A stretch of 64,000 nt of DNA from Branchiostoma floridae (lineage: Eukaryota; Chordata; Leptocardii; Amphioxiformes; Branchiostomatidae). Below, piece after piece: positions 14,053-25,500 of this stretch. The translations under genes were made by a program, and so were the position numbers. Numbering within the stretch: the first letter of the stretch is position 1; each line of letters starts with the position of its first letter. The stretch covers positions 318,882 to 382,881 of the forward strand of contig NW_023365773.1 of the NCBI RefSeq assembly GCF_000003815.2, given 5' to 3'. The notes under the pieces were generated by a model that was not told where the DNA came from, made no database searches, and saw only the letters and a list, made by a program, of their open reading frames with translations.

Positions 14053-14739
14053 ATACATAACAATAATCAATGACAATATAAAATTAAATAAATGGTAACT
14101 ATGGAAATTGATGCTTTTTAGGACAACTGCAAGGAAAATTATGATGAGATTAAAAATATTGCAGTAGAAAAACATGCACTTTCTTAGCCCTCCTTGCTTT
14201 AGACGTTGGATGTGTGCGGTTATCCCTTGATTTCATTGCTGAATTTGTAAAAATCTATAAAATTCCTTAAACAAGCCTCTTTGGTCAAGCATCAATTAAA
14301 GCCTCTATATAGTAGAAACAAGGTGTTAATCATATGATGCAAAAAAACTGTCCACTTCAAATAGAAGCCGTGCTATCAGGAAGACATGATGGAAGAGCTA
14401 GTCACTCTGTAAAACAGAGACGATGGATTCAGCTGTCTGTCGGGGCTTAGCGAGAGACGGGGGCCTTTTTAGCGAGTCCATTTGTGCGGCTGGTTTGGGG
14501 CAGGTGAAAATCCCGCTAATCTGTCAGGGACCCCTTGTCTCCCTGCGAGGGGAACGTGTGCGCATTTTTATCCAATTTACAAATTTGCGGTAGGAAGAGA
14601 TTCAAAATCTCTCATCTTTCTGATTCTAAAGGTGCACTCTCACTGCACTTGGGTCACTACGTCACTGTTTTGTTATTTTCTCCGATTATTTTTATAATTT
14701 AGATATTGTGTAATTGTACTTTCAAGTAGACTATGCATG

Positions 14740-15250
14740 TAGGGCCTGTAACTGACATGTTTTCCTGGAATTTAACATTTTCCAGTAAAAACCATGGAAA
14801 GTAGACTCTTGCAGAGTTGCTTGTTCTAAGTCCTGTAATTGATATGTTTTCGTTAACCATCTTGACCAGGAAAGACTGTATGTAGATTGTGATGCTTGTA
14901 GGTCCTGTAATTGATATTTTTTCCTGGAATTTAACATTTTCCAGTAAAAGCCACAAAAGTAGACTGCATACAGCTTGAGCTGCTTGTAGTTCCTTTAATA
15001 GATATGTTTTCCTAGAACTTTCTATTATCCTATAAAAGCTATACAAGCAGACAGCATACAGACTGAGCTGCTTGTACTTCCTGTAATTGATATGTTTTCC
15101 TGTAACCATATTGTCCAGGAAAAATCATGAAAGAAGAATGTAATATATGTAGATTGTGATGCTTATATCCTGGGAAAGCCACGAAAGTAGACACTGCAGA
15201 GAGAGCGGCTTGTAGCTCCAGTAATTGATATGTTTTCCAGGACGGTAATG
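14740..15250. repeat. Degenerate tandem repeat, about 90-120 bp unit
   Basis: About five units carry 'cctgtaattgatatgttttcctg', 'aatttaacattttccagtaaaa.cca' and '.aaagtagac...gca.ag...gcttgta'. Each unit contains an ATTTTCCAG stretch that looks like a splice acceptor, but no exon-like sequence follows. Confidence 0.7.
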
Positions 15251-15343
15251 TGGCCCTGAGGAGAGGCTCTCCCACTGCTTTACTTTATCTACTGACTCTG
15301 TTTGGGTTGGAATTAGCTCTGCTGAAATGGACTGGATACATAA

Positions 15344-15820
15344 GGCGGCAGAGTACAGTATTTATCCGCGACCCCCGGAGTCAATGACGTGGGGGTAAAA
15401 AAGTAGTGCGGCCAAAATCTGGAAGCGCCTGTAAACACTGTAATGTGAAATACAGCGGGGGATGAGCTTTGCTATATGGTAGTATAAGGAGTCGACTTTC
15501 AGGTGGTATGTGTAAGTTTATGATGTTTGTTCATTTGGTGTATAAATGCGCGTGACCTTTACAGCTGCCTGCCTCGGTGAGTCGGCTGCAGTTCCGCATG
15601 TCCTCGCATGACCCCATTTCAAAGATTGCGTGAAATTTTTAAAAAACGACAACTTTTTTTGCTTTTCAGTTATTTTGTAGGTTATATCCTCGACTTCAAC
15701 ATATTAGTTTGTCGCGCTTCAGAAGTGCACCCTGGTATGATTTTATCCGCGTCGATGTCAGTCACCTTGTAGTCCTTAACTATAGGAATCCCCATAGGCC
15801 GAAAACTGTACTCTGCTACC
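15344..15820. mobile_element. 477-bp MITE, copy A
   Basis: It starts GGCGGCAGAGTACAGTATTT and ends CTGTACTCTGCTACC, giving imperfect inverted ends built on GCAGAGTACAGT. It is almost identical to copy B at 16,349-16,825; the one difference I noticed is C versus G in 'gttccgcatg/gttccggatg'. It is non-coding. The near identity points to a very recent insertion or duplication. Confidence 0.8.
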
Positions 15821-16348
15821 TTGAACCACCGCGGGTATTGGCCAGGAATTCCCAACGACCTTATACTCGGGCAAAATCTCATAGTATGTTGACTATTGAC
15901 GTTAGCTGACTTGAAATAAACCATTTCTTCCATCGTCAAAACTGCCGTTGCCATGGCAACCGTTGCTATAAGCGCCGCCTATGCTTAACTATGGGACTTA
16001 GCGTGGAATTGCCATTGGCCAGGATCCCGTCTCCCCCCCCCCCCCTTTTCTGTCGCAAATGCCGTTACTGATAACCCCAAATGGCTCAGAACGTTAGAAT
16101 ATGCACAGAGGACGTCATTTTAGAGCAGAAAACCAACCGGAATCATAAATTTGTGCAGCTAACGGGACCACTGACAGACCCCTCAGATAAGCCTTGTACG
16201 GAGCCTACCCCTATGCAGGGTGCAGAAGTACAAAGTTGGCGATATCTCAGCAACCGCTTGTATGTCTGGGCAAAAATTTGGTACAGTTCTATCACTTGAC
16301 TAGTTTTATTGTATGAATGAAAAGAAATCCAAGTTCAAGTTCGCTTAA

Positions 16349-16825
16349 GGCGGCAGAGTACAGTATTTATCCGCGACCCCCGGAGTCAATGACGTGGGGG
16401 TAAAAAAGTAGTGCGGCCAAAATCTGGAAGCGCCTGTAAACACTGTAATGTGAAATACAGCGGGGGATGAGCTTTGCTATATGGTAGTATAAGGAGTCGA
16501 CTTTCAGGTGGTATGTGTAAGTTTATGATGTTTGTTCATTTGGTGTATAAATGCGCGTGACCTTTACAGCTGCCTGCCTCGGTGAGTCGGCTGCAGTTCC
16601 GGATGTCCTCGCATGACCCCATTTCAAAGATTGCGTGAAATTTTTAAAAAACGACAACTTTTTTTGCTTTTCAGTTATTTTGTAGGTTATATCCTCGACT
16701 TCAACATATTAGTTTGTCGCGCTTCAGAAGTGCACCCTGGTATGATTTTATCCGCGTCGATGTCAGTCACCTTGTAGTCCTTAACTATAGGAATCCCCAT
16801 AGGCCGAAAACTGTACTCTGCTACC
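16349..16825. mobile_element. 477-bp MITE, copy B
   Basis: Direct, nearly identical repeat of 15,344-15,820, in the same orientation and separated from it by 528 bp of unrelated sequence that includes a 13-base C run near 16,034. Confidence 0.8.
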
Positions 16826-17207
16826 ATAAATAAGGGAAGGGGGAGGGGGGCAGCTTGCAACTTGGTTACTGCTAGATAGTGCTGTAAATTCATATATTTT
16901 TGCATGGACTTAATTTTGCAGTGTTTTTAAGAAAGAGAGAAAGAAAGATTTATTTGTAAAACATCGCAGTCTATATTCTGAATTGTGTAATACATTACAA
17001 AGGAAAGAAAGTGCTCACGTATCCTCAATATCGTCCTTTTAGTTTACAATAAAAATGGTGAATGTTTGATATAAAACCATCAAACAAAGAATTAAAAATG
17101 TCTGACTCTAAGCAGCATGAAAACTTTCTAAGTTTGCAGTTAAAGTAATCCTGTGAGATGAAATTTGAAATGTTTTAAGTGATCTTCACCTTGTCCCTTT
17201 CACGTCT

Positions 17208-17380
17208 TTGCATTTAAGTCTTCGGGGATTTACTTTCCTGGTGTTTGTTTTGGTTTTAAGTTTACGGTAGGTCCATATACTGTAGTCACATACTGTAATG
17301 GAAAAATGTTTACTGTGGTTTTAAGTTCGCGGTGAAGTGGTCACTGCAAAAAACTTCAAACATTTCTGCATTTACAGTAA
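17208..17380 (+). mobile_element. MITE with TACTGTAAATGCA termini, decayed copy 3
   Basis: It matches the 11,106 copy ('tttgcatttaagt', 'ttcggggattta', 'ggttttaagttcgcggtgaag', 'catttctgcatttacagta') but has lost most TTCGCGG boxes, in line with CpG decay in an older insertion. Confidence 0.65.
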
Positions 17381-18639
17381 TTACTAAAATGAGAACCATT
17401 CAGTTTTGGCTTATGTCCACAGTGCACAGTTAACTATCAGTGAAACCACAGCACTCTGTTCTACCTATGGTGCGGGGTGCAAATTGAATCTTTCCCAGGG
17501 AGTTATTGTTTAATGGAGTGTTGGGTCGATCAGGCACCGAATAAACCTGACACAGTCAGGAAATCGTTACCTTCTGTTAAGTTTCCGCTGACAAAACGTG
17601 TTAATGAGAGTGGAACTGTAAGTCTTATACATGGTCGTTAGGAGGATTATATTTAATTACTCAGTATAAGCAAGCTGTCCGGTCCTTTAGTGAAACATAT
17701 TTGCAGTTAGTTCTACAGCCTGATGATGTCATTAGTTCCCGTGAAAGTTCATTGATCTGTGACAGTGACTAACATATGGTAAGGTTTTGAATGCTATATC
17801 TGTACGCATTTCGAAAAGCTCTTGCCAACTAGCTGTAGGTCAGTCCTCTGCCCATTCTCAAGTTTAACATCTTTTCACTGTAATTACTTGTTAGTCAGTC
17901 AGTCCTCTTACCTTCTCTTAAAATCTTCACACTTTAATTACTTGTTTGTATGTTTATAAAAGTAATGTTTTTGGCAAGTAGACACCTTTAAACAAAGAGA
18001 TGGGCATGGGCATACAATTCAAGGTGTCAAACACATTGTCAGTGATAATTCATTGTGAAAACACCCATCAGAACCAAGTGTGAATTCCCGACAAGAACAC
18101 AGTGGGTAGGTGTGAATGGATCACCAGAACTGTGCGACTGCCTGTTAACAATACAGTGTTAATATATAACAATGCAGTGTAAATGTGGGGTGATATTTGC
18201 AAATGAGTGAGAATACAGTGTTGATATGTCATAAGAACAGTGAATACACATTGCAGACCAGAGTCATTTTTTTTAATATTGTCTTTGTAATTGTATGATC
18301 GTTTAAATTGAAGGCAAGTCAGTGCCAAAGACGTAACATGTTCTGTAACTCAACATTATTGACACTTGACTGTTTTTAAACTTTGGTCAATAAAATATAC
18401 ACTGATTATCTTTGTTTTCAGACCAGTAATATTATTTTCATATGTTTGTATCAAGTGAAGGAAAACTAGTACCTTGTACAGTTACCATGCTCTGTAGCTA
18501 AACTTATAGGTTGAACATTTCTGCTTGTCATTTATTCCTTCCTGGTTTGAATGTAAATAATTGCAAACATCAAAAATTGCATTAGGCTACATTCACACCC
18601 TTTTCTGACCTCTTGGATAAAACTCTAAGAGCCTCAGAC

Positions 18640-18890
18640 AAAGATTCAGACTTCAGCTGCCCTTGTCTGACAACATCATTAGTTACTGATGGGATCCAAG
18701 GCCCCCCAGGTCGGAGGTAATCCCCCGTACTGAGAGAGTGGGATTTACAACCTCACCCTCCAACTTGTAGTTATTGTAGCTATTCAGGCACTTCTCACCT
18801 GCCAACATCATTCAATCCTAATGGGAGCCAAGGCCCCCAAGGCCAGGGTTAAGCCCCATGCTGAGAGAAAAGCTTGTCACTACCACCCAA
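18640..18890. repeat. Tandem duplication, about 140 bp
   Basis: Two copies share 'caacatcatt', 'ctgatgggatccaaggcccccc' versus 'ctaatgggagccaaggccccca', and 'ccc.gtactgagaga/cccatgctgagaga'. No gene. Confidence 0.5.
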
Positions 18891-20499
18891 CCCTCTTATG
18901 ACTCAAAATGCTTTTCCCTTGAGCAAACCACAAGCTCTGAAGTATTACTCCAGTCTTCTGTAGGTCAAAGGCCATTGACCTCCGAATTTTATGAACAGTA
19001 AATTTTTTGACGTATTTTATGGGAACAGCAGTAAAATGTAGCATTTCCAGAAGAATTTGAGACTGAGTATCATACAGAGGGAAAGTATTGGCACAAATAG
19101 CCTCAATTTCTTATATCCCCCATTATTTTTACTGATCAGTCCCTTTATTATTAGATTTGGAAAGTGGAAATGGGTTGTCTTTAAAGAATTTGTGTTCCTT
19201 GTTATTTTAAACCCTGATTCAGAGTCATATGCATCCCACATGTGCCAAGGTCATTAGGGTGTCTGCAATGTCGCAGGGATTTGAAACAGAAGTTTGCTGT
19301 ATCATTCAAACCACTTTTCCAGACAACTGTTTCATTGTTTTTCACACAGTTCTCTTTTTGTGTGGAGCAAGGTACAGGTTCAAGGTTACTTGGAAATGAA
19401 ATGATAGCAATGGTGGAATTTCTTTTTGAAATCCCTTACGTCTCCACTCTCCCATAATGATTTTTTGCATGTAGAACTTTCATACTCTTGGGCAGCCTTT
19501 TACGTCAGCAGTGGAAGGAATCTGCTATTAATGACTTGGCCTTGGACTGGATCTGCAGTTAATTACCTGACCTTGACATGGTCATGTCTTGTGTTATTGT
19601 GTTATTGTGTTATTGCCCAAGGTCAAAGCTAAGACTTTGCTGGTTCAACAAGATTTGTAGGAAATCCTTGTCAGCATGTTCTGAAAAATCACCTGGTAAT
19701 TGGGCCCTTTGGGAACTTAGGTCGGCTGGGTCAAAGTGAGCCAGCTCTGGGAAGTTTAATTTTTAACTTTTTAATGCAAATTTTTGGAAAAATTTGTTAT
19801 ATTAATAGCTGAAGTCTTGCATACTGTTGAAGGGTAACTAGAGTGTATTTTGCTCTTCAAATTGTAATTGTGTTATCTTTTAGTTACATTTTGGTCAGAT
19901 TTCAGAAGTTTCTATTTTTTAAAGAATTTGGTTATTCCCCCCTCCCCCAATAAGACAAGGTTTTCACCACGGTCTTCTGTGTCTAGGTTCAGTACTGCAC
20001 TGCAAGTTCAACAAATGACAGACTACTGAAACAACACTAATATCTGTAATATTTCATTTCGACAGAATATTTAGAACAAAAAAAAACCTTCCCCGCCCAG
20101 CTGTTGTGTTTCAGAGAAGCTGGACTGTGTCCTGTCTGTTATCTGGGCGTGGCAGGGTCAAGTTCAGGAGGGGGTGCCACATTCCTGACTGGCATAGCTG
20201 GGCATGGTTAATCATTTTGGTGTTCTACGTCTACAGCAGTCATATTATGTTATGGTTGTTTTGAGGTTCAGAAAAAGTTTTGGTTTGTATTTTGCGATTC
20301 GAAATTTCCTCTTTTTCATTTGAGATCAAGTAGGCTGGTTTGAGATATAAGAGGTATACCGTATAGAAAACATCTTTTTTATTCCAAGATCATAAATTGA
20401 AAATCCTTGCCAAGTTTGTAGAACTGAGCAGCCTCAGCGAATGCCTGGAGTGCTAGGCTACAGGAAACCCTTCCAAACCCTCTATTCCAACTTGGTTTG

Positions 20500-20905
20500 C
20501 TTTGAATCTGCACAAGATAGAGAAGAGAACTATGTAAACTGTAGTGGATACAAGACAGAATATAATTTCTAAACAACCTTCTAATTGCCACATTTGACAC
20601 CTTTGTTACTAGGTAACAGGGCACTAGTCCACCTTCTAGCTATCCCTTCCACCCCAGAGTCTGTCTGCCTGAGTCTGTCTGCCTGAGATAGGTTGCTTTC
20701 ACAAGATGGAGAGAAGTGAACTGTGATAGATACAAGACAGAATATAACTTCTAAACAACCTTCTAATTGCCACATTTGACACCTTTGTTACTAGACAAGA
20801 AGGCACAAGTCTGCCTTTTTGCTATCCCTTCCACCCCAGAGTCTGTCTGCCTGAGTCTGTCTGCCTGAGATAGGTTGCTTTGACAAGATGAGTTGAAGTA
20901 AACTG
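20500..20905. repeat. 182-bp tandem duplication
   Basis: 'ttctaattgccacatttgacacctttgttacta' recurs with 182-bp spacing (20,579 and 20,761). Each copy is followed by the doubled phrase 'gagtctgtctgcct' and 'gagataggttgcttt'. The first and last parts are incomplete third copies. Confidence 0.75.
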
Positions 20906-22579
20906 TAAGGGATACAAGCCTGTGCCCTGTGCACTGACCTCTGCAGAGAGAGGATAAACAGTGCTGGGATGGTGGAAAGGCCTTGCTATTTGTGAGGGGC
21001 TGCATGGAGTTTTCTTACACTTTCTTTCTGTAAAATGAAACTGCATTTTGATCCAACATAATTCTTAGATGCAAGTCAATTGAGACAAGTAGTAGAATGT
21101 GAAGAAAGTTGCATGTAAGTTCAAGGTGTTGGACTGGAATTTAGCTTCAGGTGTACCCCACCTCCCCATGCAGACCCTCGTGTGTGGAATGTCTCCCATG
21201 TGACATGGATATGTTGCCCAGCAGACAGGCTGTTGGCACATGGTTGATGTTTGTTTTCCTGGGGAGTTACAAGAGTTCCAAACAAGTCAGCTCTGACATT
21301 TACACACCAGATGGACGCAGTTTAGAGCCAACCACATTTTTTACTGGCTTGGTTAGAGGCAAGCTTCAAAGCCTGCTTTATTTGTGAAAATCTACCCTTA
21401 AAAATTTTATCCACCAACTGAAATAACCACAAGTTTTCCCCGTTTTAATGATATATGATGTGTTTGATTGGTTTTGGGTGCCAGTGATTTTAACTCATTG
21501 AAGTTTGTAGTTGTTCCTTGTAAAGGTTTCAAGGTTTTATTTTTATTTTCTGAATCTTCTCAATTTAAACAGTATACACAAATCAAACTTGGACATCTGA
21601 TTGATATGTATATATAGTATATGGATATGGATATCAGTAATATTTGTATCTAATTCAGTTGTAATCTCATGTATGAAAAGACTCATGTATTGGATAGGAG
21701 CCATCAAAATTCAATATATAGGCTTGTTGAAGGTCAGGGAAAGGTCATGGAATGTTAAGAGATGATAACAACACCCTTCTTCAGTGTCAGGCTGAGGCTG
21801 TGCATGAGAGCAGCCGCTTTGTCTGGTACTGTATCAGACCAGACTGATATTAATCATATTTTGTCATTGATACATTACAGATGTGATTATCCTTGACCCA
21901 GTGATATTAGTAGTTATATTTATAACACATGGGAAAATAGATACTGTATTCTAACTTCTTATATGCTAATAAAAAATGTATCTCGATTATGTATTATGGT
22001 ATGATAAGTATGTAAGTTTAGAAAACGTCATATTCTTTGCCAGGTTGTGTTTGGTAAACTTAAAGTGAAATTTCAGATAGTATATGGGCATGATTGTCTA
22101 AATTATTATTTTTTTCCTGCGTTGTAGAAAGGTAGACAGTTAGGAGATTTCTGGTAGATGTTGCAGCTGTTCCGAGTTCTTTCTAGGTGACCTTGTATTT
22201 GGAGTAATTAGGACAGGGGGAGGGGGGCATGGCAGTTGTCAGGTCCCCTCTCCTTTCACAAACCTGCAACAGCTGACCTCGCTTTTCATTCATGCTCCTG
22301 TCATATGCAGTTGTTGATAAAATAAAGGTAAACAACAACCAATCAATAATGAATTCAACTAGTTGGATCAAGCAGTGTATGGTAAACAAAGTGTTCAATC
22401 ATTCTGTGTAGCTCAAAATCAAGATTTCTAAGCTCTACATCATAATAAGCTACTTGTGCATAGAAAGCTGGAAATCACGCACACACACTCACTATCCAGT
22501 TTGTATTATGTAATATGAAATGGTAAGAAATGTGTGTTTCAGATGTTTTAATCATATGTTTTTTTCTTGTTTGTTCCAG

Positions 22580-25500
22580 GGTGCTGTTTTGTCACCTTCT
22601 ACAGACGTAAGGATGCCATAGCTGCTCAGAATGCACTACACAATCTCAAAACCATGCCAGGGGTGAGTCCGTATAGTTGTTTCCGTCATTGAGCAATTGC
22701 AAACCAGTGCACAATCTTGCATGGCTACTCCCTGTGTTTAAGCCCTGGGCCTAGCCTGGATGCCAGACTTTTTCCAGGGCCCACACAGGCAAGTACCTTG
22801 GCTTCAGTGCCAACGTGCCCCCAAGGAAATTCTACCACTGCCCCCCTTGAGTTTTATCCTGAGCCAAATTTTCCTACGGATGCATTAGCCCTGGATCTAC
22901 GGAACTGGCCTTTGTAGGCCCTGAAACAGTCTGGCTTCAAGGCTAGGATCTAGCCTATGTGGGCCTTGGAAACTACAGTGCTTCCTGGCTATACCTGTAC
23001 CTATTATGTGGAATGCAAACCTGCCTTATGTACAAGTTTCTGCCCATCCCAGACTGTTGCTTTGCATGGTGTGGTGGTGTAGTGTAGTGTAGTGTTAAAT
23101 GCACACATGGCACGTGCCTTGTGGTTTCTGCCTGTCCTGGGCAGTTGCTTTGCTTGGTGTGTTGTAGTGTGTTATGTAGTGTTGTGTTGTGTTGTGTAAT
23201 GTAATGTAATGTGATGTGGAATGCCCACCTGCCTTGTGGTTTCTGCCTGTCCTGTGCAGTTGCTTTGCTTGGTGTGGTGTTGTGTTTTTTGTAGTGTGGT
23301 GTAGTGTTGTATTGTATTGTGTATTGTTAAATGGAATGCCCACCTGCCTTGTGGTTTCTGCCTGTCCCAGACTGTTGCTTTGTGTGGCATAGCGTAGTGT
23401 GGTATGGTGTAGTGAGATGTAGTGTAGTGTAGTGTTGTGTTGTGTTAGTGTTGTGTAATGTTATGTGATGTGGAATGCCCACCTGCCTTGTGGTTTCTGC
23501 CTGTCCCAGACTGTTGGGTTGTTTGGCAGCTTGTTTAAAGGCAGAGAGAAACTAACAGCTCACTGCATGGAGAGGTCTAACTATTAACAACTAGTATCTC
23601 TTCTTAGCCCGGAGCTGGAACACTTTCTTAAACGTTAAAGGAACTGCTCAAGATGTTTGTGTCTAGAAAGATATGTGTAGAATATGAGAAAAGTTGTCGT
23701 TGACAATTTCAAGGAACAGTCGAAGACATTTGTGTTTTGAAGGATTTTGGGAAAATTTGAGAACCGTTAACACTGAGTATTGTAGTAAGACTTAAGTGAT
23801 AACTTAAGAAACAGACCAAGACATTTGTTTTTAGAAGGGTTTGGGTAAAAAAAAAGTTGACACTGAAAATTATCAAAATATCATTCAGTCTAAAACCAAG
23901 ACTGGACATACTGGGTGCTTCTGTACTTAAATGTAACCAAAATTACATCTATGTACCGTTTTCAGTAGAGCCATCATACTGTAGATATCAGATCATAGAA
24001 TATATTTGCACATTGCAAACTTGTGTTGTTGTGTGTTCCCCAGATGTCCCATCCCATACAGATGAAACCTGCCAACAATGAGAACAGAAACGCCAACGGC
24101 GAGTGTCCGGGTAAGTACGCTTTTTCCAACTGTCCACCAGGACTTGATTAAGTAAAAGTACACGTGGCTACTAGTAAGCTGTGGTAGTTACTAGTCCTTA
24201 AGTATTTGAGTGGTGAATGGATAGATAGATTTGATTTTAGGTTACAAGCTATCAGTATTAAGGCAGGGCTCGTGACTGCGACTAGATTTGGTCGCAATGC
24301 GCCCGTAATTTTAATAATGCGCCTATTTTTAAAACGATGGTCGCACGGCGCGCCAATAAAAAAAAATGAGCAACGCCTTTATTTTCCCCCGAAAACTTCG
24401 CTCAAAGTTCAAAATTCGCCGATTTCGGCCTTCACCGAGCCGCCATTTTGATTCTAACTCAAGTCTCGCGCAAGTCTCGCAGTAACTCACATCTCGCGAA
24501 TCGCGAGAGTCGAACCCCATTGGCCATTTCGGCGTGACGTAGCTCGCCCGGCCGCCATTATTGGTGGAATATCTGATATCCCCGCTGTGATCGCGGGAAA
24601 AATCACGCAGGAACGCTTCAAAAGCGTGTAACTTTGACGAAAACTCATCGAATGCCTAAAGTCCTTGGTGATAAGTACATGTACAGGATTCTTTTGGAGG
24701 GTTTTTTTGCTTGTTTGTCGGTGGAATGCGGGAAAATTAACAGCTAATGCGACGATGACAAACTGGGGAGGGGGGCTGTGTCGGCACTGAAGTCGTAGAA
24801 AATGTTGAACGGAGGTCGCGATTTTTTCACGGTTCCTTCAGATATTACTTTTGTTGCAGTCTTTATTTTCAAAAGACTGATAAATAGATGTCGTTTGTTG
24901 GGAAAAGTTCGATTGATTTGCCCTTCGAACACATCTTTTCTGCTACATTTTTTCAACTAAAAATATGAATTGTTTGTACACAGATTTTTTTTATATAAGT
25001 TAACACTGATGTTACAGGCTAGAAGTAAACCTCTAATTTTCCAGTGCATCTATTTTCAGCTATGTTCTTAACAAAGTAGAAGAGATACAAAAGAAATACA
25101 AAATGTACCTGACAGTCCTGGCTACACTTTCTCCTCTGTTGGCTTGCAGATTTTCTTGTAGACTTCTTTAGTTGTTGTTGTTGTATATGTAACAGTCAAG
25201 TTTCACCTTTAGCAGTAAGGTTAATTTACTCTTCCTGATTGTGTGTATTAACTTATGAAACATTATAAAAATCATATATTGTAAGGAATCAGTGTTATAT
25301 TACTTGAAAGTGATCTCATGTATTCTCTTGTTTCTTGTTTGGTTACTGTAACTATATATAATATATAACACCCCTAATTAATTCTTTAAGCCATACCCAC
25401 CTCTAGTCAAAAACATTGATTATTGGAGTAATATTTTGTATGGCTTCAGACGTTTGCTTGTGCTCCCAACCTTTCATAGTGGTGCTCCTAACTTTTTGCT

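Larger units (their letters stand above)
1..22579 (+). other. Probable 5' intron of the CELF gene; no coding exon recognised
   Basis: No conserved reading frame with splice sites was recognised on either strand here. Short open frames are scattered and do not resemble known proteins. The next recognisable exon (22,580) starts in the middle of RRM1, in split-codon phase, so an upstream exon must exist. It was not found here and probably lies before the window. The stretch is filled with dispersed elements and degenerate tandem repeats listed separately. Unique, more GC-balanced pieces near 4,860-5,140, 7,890-8,080 and 14,400-14,560 could be conserved noncoding DNA, but that cannot be judged from one sequence. 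The intron assignment is inference. Confidence 0.5.

Noticed and set aside
15344-16825. The 477-bp direct repeats as LTRs of a retrotransposon
   Set aside because: They have inverted GCAGAGTACAGT ends rather than TG...CA, and the 528-bp interior has no primer-binding site, polypurine tract or coding sequence.
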